A DNA stretch of 64,000 bases from Lobosporangium transversale (taxonomy: Eukaryota; Mortierellomycota; Mortierellomycetes; Mortierellales; Mortierellaceae). The position numbers were made by a program, and so were the translations under genes. The stretch spans positions 365,501-429,500 of the forward strand of contig NW_019028990.1 in the NCBI RefSeq assembly GCF_002105155.1. Direction: 5' to 3'. Below the pieces are notes generated by a model. It did no database searches, had not been told where the DNA came from, and was given only the letters and a program-made list of their open reading frames with translations. How positions within the stretch are numbered: position 1 is the stretch's first letter; each line of letters starts with the position of its first letter. Of this stretch, positions 25,613 through 35,314 are shown one piece after another.

Positions 25613-25614
<2 letters not shown>
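24326..25614 (+). CDS. TFIIIC tau95/GTF3C5-like protein, N-terminal part only
   Basis: Five exons (24326-24466, 24602-24944, 25083-25197, 25327-25351, 25507-25614) join in frame to 243 residues. The N-terminus (FSIEFPGHVQNLDKAIEALGG) and LDLRYRTKDPFSIPIHG with the following block match the dimerisation domain of the TFIIIC subunit tau95 (yeast Tfc1, fission yeast Sfc1). That subunit pairs with tau55 at the A box of RNA polymerase III genes. The family pattern continues to LPPSAISKTTIPNAYRY and then stops: the large C-terminal DNA-binding domain is missing. Instead, a last exon encodes a short basic tail with an AT-hook-like GIRGRKPKSK. The first donor (gttcgt) is weak. The stop lies 112 bases from the convergent NAF1 stop, so no room remains for the missing domain. 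Confidence 0.8.
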
Positions 25615-25643
<29 letters not shown>

Positions 25644-25726
25644 GTCTTTGTTGGGGAACAGGTAAAATAATAAAAATAATAATATACAGACTTTTTCAAG
25701 AGATGCTTTATTAAGGGATTACAGGG

Positions 25727-25825
25727 TTACTGAGGTTGTTGTTGTTGCTGGTGCTGGCTCTGTGGAGAAAACAATGGTGAGAGTAGGTTCATAATTTGCT
25801 GGCGCTGCTCACTTGCTGCATTAGG

Positions 25826-25860
<35 letters not shown>

Positions 25861-27732
25861 GCTGCTGCTGCTGCTGTTGTTGTACTTGAGCTTGGAGTTG
25901 CTGTTGCTGTTGCTGTTGTTGCAACTGTTGCTGCTGCTGTTGAAGGCGCAAGATGGTCGCTTGTGCTTCCTGAATCTGCCGTTGATAAGCGGCCTGTTGT
26001 TGTTGTTGTTGCTGATAGAGTTGTTGTTGTTGTTGCTGCTGAAGTAAAAGTTGTTGCTGGATTTGTTGCTGTCGTTGAAACTGAAGCATGGCTTCTTGTT
26101 CTTTCAACATTTGGGTTTGAACTGGATTTTGATGTTGTGAAGTGCCCATCACGTCCTGAAGCTCTCGTTGTTGCTGCTGATACCATGGAACTGTATTAGG
26201 CCCTGCATTAGTGTGATGACCAGGGCGCGAAGCAACTCCTGGACGTTGCAAAATTTTATATCCATCTTCTGGCTCATCATATCGGGGATTACGAGGCAAT
26301 GGAATGGGCTTTCGACGGTTGGAGGGACCCGAAGGAGTAGTGGATGACGATGATAGTTTAGGTGCATCATTCATGGCCGACGATGAAGCAGAGATATTGG
26401 CGGCCATGCCAGGGGCTTTCCGCTCCTTTGCTCCCCGCTTCTGAAAACGCTGTTGCTTTAACATCCGTTTATGCTCCATTTCCTTTTCATCATCGGAAAA
26501 CTCCAACTCCACCTCATCCACTTCTTCATCAAATTTGTTGCTGGCATCGCTTCCTCTTAATGCCTTGAGCGGTTCCGTGAATACGAATGAGCTGTATTCT
26601 GGTACAGAGTAAACGGTACAGCCTATGGTGCAAAGAGCTGGAATCTCACTAGCATTGTTGAATCGGATAGAGTATAGCGGTCTTGCTACTGGACCGAAGG
26701 TTTCAAAAATCTAGCAGAGTAGAATTGCAGCATTGTATTTAGATTAGCTAGAGGTTTATGAAAAGGAAAAAATAAAGACAGAAAGAAGGAAATGATAATA
26801 ATAATAACATACCTCTCCAAGAACCTCGCTTCCAGACTCGTCCTTCGGCTTCTTAATTGCAGTGATGGTCCCAGCATCTAAGACACGGACCTCGCCGCTG
26901 GATGCAGCCTGGACCACCAATACGCTGTCTACAATGGACATTATAGTGCCTATTGGCTCCAAAGTCGTATCCGGCCCTAGAACAATATCAGGTTTTTTGA
27001 CCACAGGAAGCTGAATAATTTCATTGGCGGTATGCAATACCTCTGCAGGCACTGCATCCTCTTCATCATCCATAGCGTCGATTTCAATCAATGCCTTCTC
27101 TCGCTCTTCGATCGTCATTGCTGAATATCTCGCGCTTACATCAACATCTGAATCTGAGTCTGAGTCTGATGAATCCCTAATATCATAAGATGTAGAGAAG
27201 CCATACATGTCAATATAGTTGATGCATTGAGTAAAGAAAAAGATAATAGACAGGCCAGCATTAAGGCTCTCTTTACTTACGGTTCGTCATCATCATCATT
27301 ATCACTCGACTCTAGGTCACTTGATTCATAACCATCCTCTGTGTCTTTCCCAGCTAAAGCAGCATCAATTCTTCCTTCAGTGGAATTCGTATTTTCTGTG
27401 GCTGTTAACGGTTCTACTTGGTCCATAGAAGAATCTTGATCTGATGAATGTTTTGGCTCTATGGCTGACTGCGGTGGAGTAAATGCTGGAACGGTGTGTG
27501 CTTCCTGATTAGCTATAGTTGTAGGCCCTGTAGGTGGTTTCTCAGAAGCTACAGTCATATGGCTGTCAAGATCCATTTTATTATTTGTTATTGTGGGTTG
27601 AACGTGTTCTATTGGTTGAGTAACTTGCGTCGGCTGTTCAGATACAGGATGCTGAATATTGACATGCCCTCCTTCCATGACTGTATCCTCCAGAACTGAG
27701 TTTTGTCTCTCACTTGTTTCCATGTCCATCAT
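25727..27732 (-). CDS. NAF1: H/ACA snoRNP assembly factor NAF1
   Basis: Exons 27732-27281, 27176-26813 and 26710-25727 join in frame to 599 residues. NAF1 binds the dyskerin homologue Cbf5 during assembly of H/ACA RNPs and is later replaced by Gar1. Layout: acidic/Ser-rich N-terminus (ESSDLESSDNDDDDEP, then DSSDSDSDSDVDV); the Gar1-like beta-barrel (EPIGTIMSIVDSVLVVQA through IFETFGPVARPLYSIRFN and VFTEPLKALRGSDASNKFDEE); an acidic stretch (VELEFSDDEKE); and a very Gln-rich C-terminal tail encoded by CAA/CAG runs (about 25740-26100). The open frame extends further upstream, but the first ATG is at 27732. Confidence 0.93.
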
Positions 27733-27935
27733 ATTATATGTAATTGAATATTTGTAATGTAAGGCGGAAGAATAGGAGAAAGAGAAGGACAAGAGATTTT
27801 TTTTTTTTTTTTTAATGACTGCTACTAGATGTGGCTTTCAGAGACAACACAGATACACGTGATAAACCATCAAGGCTTCACACTGTGAGCGGAGAACACA
27901 TGGATCTTAGTCTCTTCGGCATCAATCCATTCATC

Positions 27936-28385
27936 ATGCTCGCCATTAAACTCGCGCGCCACGGCGTTAAAAACACTCCCTTCTTCCATATTGTGGTTCT
28001 GCAAAGTCGTTCCAAGCCTACGAGGAAACCCATTGAGCAACTCGGCACTTTCAACCCGATTCCCGATAAGGATGGTACCAAAGCAGTAACACTGAACTTT
28101 GAACGCGCAAAGTACTGGATCAGTGTCGGAGCAAAGCCAAGCGATACAGTTGCCCGTATTCTCACCAAGGTACTGTGATGGAGCATTCTCTTATAATGCT
28201 TGCGCTTATATCCTGGGGTACAACACTTTACAATAGAAGGAAACGCTTGATTTTATCAGACTAACACTTTTTCACTCCACACTGCCCATAACACATAGGC
28301 CGATATCATCCCGCCAAAGCCCAGGCCTGGCATGCCCAATCCTAGCAACTCTACCCCTATTAGACCACCTACTCAATCTGCATAA
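27936..28385 (+). CDS. MRPS16: mitochondrial ribosomal protein bS16m
   Basis: Exons 27936-28169 and 28299-28385 join in frame to 106 residues. The start MLAIKLARHGVKNTPFFHIVV is the S16 N-terminal strand pattern. GTFNPIPDKDG and YWISVGAKPSDTVARIL follow, all characteristic of bacterial-type S16, a small-subunit assembly protein. The Pro-rich tail (PPKPRPGMPNPSN) is a mitochondrial-type extension. An upstream in-frame ATG near 27899 could add about 12 residues, but the S16 consensus begins at the chosen ATG. NAF1 is divergent, with start codons about 200 bases apart. Confidence 0.93.
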
Positions 28386-29450
28386 TTTCATCATAGAACA
28401 TCCGTACATTACACTTGTTTTTTTTTTCCCCTTTTTTTGTTTTTTGTTCATTCTTTCACTTGTATTAAAATCAATTGCTATCACAACGGATCAACGGATG
28501 CTCAAAGGAAGAAACAGAATCTGGATATTATTAATTTCTAAAGGAATTGACGTGATCTTGAATAAGTGGTGGAGGGCATCCCTTCCAAAGGCTCATGATA
28601 TCTTGAAGTTGATCCAGGGGTATGATGGTTGTACCATTTTTGGAAAGTACAGACTTGGTTGGTGGCTTCTAAAGGGCTTCTTGGATCAAGATTATTTGTA
28701 TCGTCTGTTGCCTATGTGAATGTTTTATCAGTGAGCACTATTGAAACAGATGAATGCTGCATTTGCCTCTTTCGCACGGCTCTCGTTTCTCTACAAGAAA
28801 CTAAAGTATTTGCGAGCGTTTTTGTAGGCTCGTCACCAGCCAGCCTGAGGACGAAGTTCACGTGCACATGCACGTACTCAAAGGCAAATGTGGCTTGCTC
28901 TTGCAGACACTTCTCTCTCAGGCTGGGGACCAAGCTTGACATTTTGGCTGGAGGTCTCTTTTTTTAAATTTGAAAAAGTTTCCAAGTCGAAAACACGCCG
29001 CAGGAAAGGCTCTTTTTTTCTGCCATTCTCGCTGCAGAAAATGGCTTTTTTTTTTTCAAAGTCCAGACTAGGATATTGATTTGATCGAGAACGAACGAGG
29101 AATGAGAAAAAAGAATGGTATATTTCGCGTAAAAAGAGTCATCATGCTCTAATTAATCAATTATTTACCTTTAATTAAGATAGTGTGCTTAATAAGGTCA
29201 GAGAGATGGAAACGAGGATTGTGGAGTAGATCAAATGTTAGAATAATAAAATGTTAGAATAATAGATGGCAATGCAGATGATGGAAACAAGAGACGATTG
29301 GTAAAAATGAGGCTAGTGATTTGGGTGTGTGTGTAGGACCGTTTAAAAAGCGCCATCCGTTTGTCAAAAGGGCAAGTGGATAGTGATGGCTTCGTTCATA
29401 AAGGATGAACGATTGTAAAGGATACTCAATAGATGTGGTATTTTCATTAC
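28386..29450. other. intergenic stretch outside the palindrome, with CRN 3' flank remnant at its right end
   Basis: No gene is supported. Three things stand out. The first is a 39-bp motif at 28829-28867 that recurs in the centre of the palindrome. The second is a small hairpin around 29020-29045 (gccatt..aatggc). The third is bases 29377-29450, which resemble the 3' flank of the intact CRN (compare 31742-31815), so CRN-derived sequence continues past the palindrome boundary on this side only. Confidence 0.55.
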
Positions 29451-29900
29451 AGACAAAATTCCTTTCACTTGATTGACATTCGACTCTTTTCTTCATGCTT
29501 GAACCTCGGCGATCCTCCTGCATATGCGGTATTGATGCGAGTTTTTATGACATGCTGTCCCGCATGTTTTAAATATCTAGGTGTTGCCTTAACACTCTGA
29601 TCGTTGTTGATAACGAGCTCCTAAACTTTAAGCTTGACGTGTATGTCGCCTGGGACCATGGAACGGAGGAATGTGATATTGTCACTTTTCTCCGAGGTTT
29701 GATCGGTTTCTCTTCAAGCATGATCCAGTAAATATTATCAATCATCTCCTTGAATGATGCTTGCTTGATCGGATGCTCCTCTGATGTGACCTGGAATGGC
29801 TTGTCGGGCCCCAACACACAACTTATGGGTGGAAAGATAGGAATAGACAATAGAAACAACTTGCCACTTGCTTGAGAAAATTCTGATGCAGCTGCGGCAA
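29451..29900 (-). pseudogene. CRN relic B (left copy): C-terminal nuclease end of a Crinkler
   Basis: The minus strand encodes, across frame shifts, a degraded version of the C-terminus of the intact CRN: ASGKLF, CVLGPDKPFQVTSEEHPIKQASFKEMID and a final AYAGGS followed by the terminal region. These align with AAGKLF, FALGPNELFQVTVSEKHPIKQAPFKEMID and AYSGGS of the intact gene at 31864-34380. It lacks the N-domain and the P-loop. It is mirrored by 39795-40244. Confidence 0.75.
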
Positions 29901-30529
29901 TCCGCTTGGTGTGGTCACTTCTCCTTGCTCAGGTTTATTGAATAGCGATATTTTAATTTATCTATTAGTGCTATATTACAAAACTGTGTCTGTGCCATTG
30001 TCATAAACAATGGCGAGTAAAAAGAAGTAAAAGAAGCGATCGCTACTTTTTCCTTGGTCCCTTATCCCTGCTTGACCTATTGGGCTTGTCGTCCTCCGCT
30101 TGCACTTTTTCTTTTATTTGATCCGCTGGGTTTGCTCAGCTCTTCCTTATTTTCCATAGCTGTAGCTTTATCGACAATTCACTTGATGTCCTCCTTGCCT
30201 GTGGTTCTTTGGGCTTGCTTCCTTCTCCCTCATCCCCCACAACTCGGGTCAATTCTGACTTCTTGAAGGACTCCCTTGCACTTTCAAGGAAGTTCAACAA
30301 GCTAATATTGAGTACGTCGTTTCTATTCGTTTGTCTTTGATGACAGGGGCTTCTTTGACTTTAGCTACCGAATAATCGTCCTGTTCGTGATAAGACAACA
30401 TGATAAGGCAGCGTGATAAGTAAGGCCTAAACAACAGCAACAAGGATATGCCATTCGAGCAAAAGCCGAGAGAAGACGGTGATGAGAGGTGTTCTTTGAT
30501 GCAATTATGGCAAGTTGTATTGTGGGCAT

Positions 30530-31265
30530 CCTTAATTCTTGACCTTATCGCCGATTTTTGATTGTACGGAACCAGGATAATATTTACCCTCCGATTCTAG
30601 TACAAAGACGATATCTGGTCCAGATGGGTTCTCTTTTGGAAACAAAAAAGAGCGAGATTAACTTGGATTCATGTATTGAGTCTTTGTTACAGTGAGTATC
30701 CAAGAATTCGTTCATTGTTATAATTCTGGAAGATTGAAATTAAACAAAGCGGGACTGAAATACTCAAAATGTGTGCCCTTTGTGCCAGACGTAGGGGAGT
30801 CATCGAGAACTTCTCGATATTCCTTGAAGCTTTGCCAGTTCTCTTAACCCAAGCAGGATCATAAATACAAAAGCCTATCCCGCAAGGAACTATGCAAATT
30901 CGTGCTAAATTCTCTGATAAACCCTCCAATCCATGAAAGAATGCTGATAATATTGGTCGCATAGTGTCGTCGTTATTAATAAACTGGTATTTAGCCTCCC
31001 CTCCCCACATCCTGCGCCTCGTTCAAAACAACCAAAAACATAGAGTTGCTTTGATGCCGCTCCGAAAGGACCCTGATTAGATTGTCGAACCAATCTTGCA
31101 GGAGCTTGTCAAGGCAATTAAAGCCAACTCCACCAAGCAATTCTGCTACTTTTGTGAAGAACGCTAGGAATAAATCTGTCCTGGATGGAACCGAGTTTCC
31201 TCAATGGACTTCTCCAAGGACCTGTGGACACACTTGCAATAGCATCCATTGGCTAGGCGTCATTC
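30530..31265 (-). pseudogene. CRN relic A (left copy): decayed P-loop/effector region of another CRN type
   Basis: Broken frames on the minus strand show TPSQWMLLQVCPQVLGEV, a Walker-B-like MFLVVLNEAQDVG, ARICIVPCGIGFCIYDPAW and GPDIVFVLESEGKYYP, separated by stops and shifts. I recognise this as the pattern of fungal CRN C-terminal ATPase regions, different in sequence from the intact pair. The order and spacing fit one ancestral gene. It is mirrored by 38430-39165. Confidence 0.6.
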
Positions 31266-31863
31266 TACCTTCGGACAAGTAAAAAGGGTAAATTGGCCGA
31301 ACATACAACTAATATGATCTCATTGGCCACAGGTTGCCATCCCGTGCACGCGCACCATGGGGCTAAAACGACATTTATGTCTTTAGAGTGGAGCTGTCAT
31401 CCTAGCTCCCGGTAAACGTTTTGGCGCCCTGGATGATGATAATTGATAGGTCTTTCGCAAGTGGCAAGCATCCAGATGACAAAGCATACGAGAAAGGATA
31501 ATTTCCTATGCCAGCTGTCCTGGTGATAATAATATGGTTTTGGGTCTCATCATCAGACTCTCACTGGGTTCTCCACAGGATTCTTCATCTCTATCCGTTT
31601 TTACAAAACTCTTTGATAATAGTATCACAAAATCCTGCCTTTTCTTGCACACAAGATCGCATAATGATCACAGCTTTATAGTTCTAAATGCCCCAGTAGA
31701 AGGGAGGACGGATTAAACCGCTCTATTTATTCGTCTAGAAGGTAAGTGGATAATGATGGCTTCATTCATAAAGAATGAACCATTGTAAAAATTTCTCAAG
31801 GAATGGGTATAATGCTTTTTTTTAAAAAAAGACAAAATTTCATCCACTTGATTGGTATTCGAT

Positions 31864-34380
31864 TTAATTCTTCAGATTCGTACCGGCTGATCCTCCTGAA
31901 TATGCAGCTTCGATGTCGATTTTTATGACACGCTGTCTTACATGTTTTAAGCATTTATATGGCTTCTTGACGACCGTATTTCTGGCGGTAAGAAAGTTCT
32001 GAACTTTAAAATCGTTATATACGTCTCCTGGCACCACAAAATAGAGGAAAATATCATCACTTCCCTTCGACTTTGATCGGTCTCCCTTCGACTTTGATCG
32101 GTCTCCCTTCGACTTTGATCGGTCTCCCTTCGACTTTGATTGGTCTCCCTTCAAGCAGGGTCCAGTAATACAATCAATCATCTCCTTGAATGGTGCTTGC
32201 TTGATCGGATGCTTCTCTGATACTGTGACCTGAAATAGCTCGTTGGGTCCCAATGCAAAATCAATGCACGGAAATTTAGAATGTTCTGGTACAAACAACT
32301 TGCCAGCTGCTTGAGTGAGCCCTGATAATTCCTCTGAAGTCCGGATAAACACCTCTTCTGGATTTGCTGGAAAATCAAGAACTCCTGTTTCACCTGACTG
32401 GAGATCCCTAAAGGGAAATCTAATATCACCATGTCGAAATAAGCGATGAGCATAGATTTCAAACAGTGGGCCTTTAGCTATATCCTCTCCGCCTATGACA
32501 AGTCTCGCCAACACATCGACCCAAGTGTTATCTTTTATTTTGTCCATAATCTGTGATTCGACCCAACGAGATGCCCATACCAGGTGGAAGTGGAGGTGGT
32601 CAGAAGTAGGAACTCTATGGAGTAAACGACTAAATCCACTCGCATCTTTTCCTCGTGCAAAGAGCCTTAGAAGATTTGCTGGTTTCTTGAGTGTACTAAT
32701 GGCATCATTGACGCGGAATAACGCAGCTTCTTTAGCACGCTCAGTATTATTTTGATTTTTGGATAGTACATTGGCTGGACACTGTAGAACCTGTCTTGGC
32801 ACGCCCCCCAAGTAGTAAAAAAGCTCCTCCAAAAATGCTTCACTCACTACATGAAAAAACTTTACATTGGTTCTACATTCCTTAAGCTCAGCCAGACTCC
32901 AGAGTGACATATGATAGTAGTTATCTGGTGTATTTTCCTTGGTGAGTTCATCGTAATGCCCATAGAGAGTTCTTGGCGATGCTGAAAATATCGTCCTGGC
33001 TTTACCTGGTTGAGGATTTTTACCACTATCAACTAAATACCACGTTTCACGTTGGTCAAGGAAATCTTTGAAATCTACTCTCTCCCCATAACGTTGGCAA
33101 GTTGTTCCTCCATAAACATAACAACTGGTATGCTGCTCCTCTTGGAAAATAATAATCGGTGGATTTTCCTCATCGTGTTCGGCAAGGAGGCGGATGGCAA
33201 AATAGACCAAAAAGGCTGACTTCCCAATTCCAGGCGTTCCAGTGATAAAGAGGCGGTTCAAACGAGGTACTTCATGACGGGTACTTAATCCGGATGTAAT
33301 ATGGTCATAAAGCTCTTTATACTCATCTCTGATATAAAGATGCCTTGTTCCGGCAACAGGGAAGACACAACCCTCAGGGGCAGTCAATATTTTGGAATCC
33401 TTGATACCACCAGAATTTCGGAGCTCGCGAGCCACGCTAATAATGCTGTAGTAAATACTATCTACTGCTGTCTTCCCCATGTACGAAAGCAGCTTGACCC
33501 TCTCTTTCGAGTTTAGACGCGAGATGGCAGGCCTACCATCCACTATCCCTTTCGTTACAAGTCCTGCTTCTGTAATCGCGTCCATAAGAGTATCTCTATT
33601 CATGCTTGGACGAGCTTTTTTAGAGGGTGACTCTGATAAAGGAGATAGAGTGATCAAAGTCAATATTTTTGATTTATTGCACATCACTCTAAAATGATCA
33701 ATAACCAGATTCTCGGCCAAAAGCACTCACCAGAATCTCCATCTTGTTTTCTTTTCTGACCTAAGTATCAAAAGCGAATAATGAGAAAGAACGTTGAGTT
33801 ATCAAGACACAAACCAAATGGTGATATTATGCACATGGCCGTTTAAGATACAAACCAAGCTTCATCAGCTGAAAATATCAACAATCAGTCCATCAAGAGC
33901 CAAGGATATACCTCGCTGTGGTGGCTTGACAAAAACATGGATAGTTTCCTTTGGAAGTTCAGAGTTGAATATGTCCCCAAGCTCCCTTGATGCGACTGTA
34001 AGAGCCTCTTTTGACTCGATTTCTGACTCAAAGATGGCCTCGCCTTTGTCAGGGATGGAGACCTTGTAGAGGGTGAGATCTTTGGACTTAATGCTTGGAT
34101 CCACAGTAATATTGGGGTAGATTGCTTGCTTGAGCATCCCGACCGATTTATCGCAGAAAATCTCTACTGGGAACGACGTTGCTTCTCCCTCGACAACGCA
34201 GTTCAGCTGCAGCAGTGGGATGGCGCGCTTTTTTCGTTGTGGGCGCTGGTTTACTCTTTTTCGTTTATTGAGTATGGAGGCATCCTCAGGCTTATTTGCA
34301 GTCATTTTTATTTGTGCTTGGCTCTCTGTGGAATCATTTGCAGCCATGTTTTTTTGTGTTGAGCTCCTTGTGGTGGCCAT
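31864..34380 (-). CDS. Crinkler (CRN) protein, left copy: ubiquitin-like header, P-loop NTPase, REase-like nuclease
   Basis: Exons 34380-33912, 33760-33731 and 33632-31864 join in frame to 755 residues. It is the mirror image of 35315-37831. The N-terminal domain (LNCVVEGEATSFPVEIF, LTLYKVSIP, IHVFVKPPQRG) is the CRN ubiquitin-like header; no signal peptide is seen. A 10-codon middle exon and the start of exon 3 supply a basic nuclear-localisation-like stretch (QKRKQDGD, PSKKARPS). Exon 3 carries a P-loop (GTPGIGKSAF, about residue 298) and a C-terminal nuclease-like block (CIDFALGPNELFQVTVSEKHPIK, about 622). The C-terminus has four GD(R/Q)SKSK units. It differs from the right copy at a handful of header residues (for example QIKM for QKKM, NQRP for NQHP). 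Confidence 0.88.
32065..32148 (-). repeat. 21-bp tandem repeat, four units, in left CRN
   Basis: Four copies of a 21-bp unit encode GDQSKSK once and GDRSKSK three times, between the nuclease-like block and the C-terminal strand (IFLYFVVPGD). It is identical in the mirrored copy at 37547-37630. Confidence 0.9.
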
Positions 34381-34737
34381 TGAAAATTAAGATGAGTGTG
34401 GTTGAAATGCAGGGAGAATGATGGGTAAATAGGCGAAGGTATATTCTATACTCTTTCACCCGTGGTCACGGTATGGAAACAATAATGAAAAATGTGTAAG
34501 GCAAAAAAAAAAAGAAGGAAAGGAAAAGAAAGGCAATAAATGAAGGCTTGGAATGAATAAAAGAGGTAAGTGGTGAAATATGAAAAAAGTGAAAAAAAAG
34601 GTAAAGGAGAGTGCGAAAATGAAGTGAAGCAAAGGAAAGAAGGACTTTATTTCAAGGTTAGGCGACGTGTGAGAAAATATTTTTTTCAAATCAGCCACGT
34701 GCCATTTTCTGGGTCATTGTGACGTAACAATCTTTAG

Positions 34738-34915
34738 CAGAGAGTCAAGCTTGTCACTCTTTTTGGTTAGTCCTTTTCAATTATAAGAATTTTGTTAAGT
34801 AAACCATTTATATTTGAAAGAGTCTAGCCAAAAAGAGCGACAAGCTTGACCCTCTGGCGCAAAGAACTCATTTCTCAGTCTCGTCACCAGCTTGAGGACG
34901 AAGTTCATGTGCACA
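34738..34915. repeat. palindrome centre with nested inverted repeat and one-sided insertion
   Basis: Bases 34741-34770 (agagtcaagcttgtcactct..) and 34824-34855 are themselves an inverted repeat, with two mismatches and a 2-nt gap, around a 53-nt A/T-rich loop. Thus the centre continues the symmetry of the arms. The asymmetry comes from about 60 extra bases, 34856-34915, present only on the right side. They contain tcgtcaccag and gaggacgaagttca, which also occur at 28829-28867. Confidence 0.85.
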
Positions 34916-35314
34916 CTAAAGATTGTCACGTCACAATGACCCAGAAAATGGCACGTGGCTGATTTGAAAAAAATATTTTCTCACACGTCGCCTAACCTTG
35001 AAATAAAGTCCTTCTTTCCTTTGCTTCACTTCATTTTTGCACTCTCTCCCTCTTCCTTTGCCCTTTTTTTTTCACTTTTTTCATATTTCACCCCAGTTTT
35101 GCTCCCATCAATTTTGCTCTTTTATTTATTCCAAGCCTTCATCTATTGCCTTTCCTTTCTTTTCCTTTCCTTTCCTTTTTTTTTTTTTTTGCCTTACACA
35201 TTTTTCATTTTTGTTTCCATACCGTGACCACAAGTGTGAAAGAGTATAGAATATACCTTTGCCTATTTACCCATCATTCTCCCTGCATTTCAACCACACT
35301 CATCTTAATTTTCA

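Noticed and set aside
25727..26100. Poly-leucine and poly-threonine frames opposite the NAF1 Gln-rich tail
   Set aside because: They are other-frame readings of the CAA/CAG repeats.
28444..28967. Frames right of the S16 gene
   Set aside because: No recognised motif, no splice partners; likely chance frames in intergenic DNA, though the region contains the motif shared with the palindrome centre.
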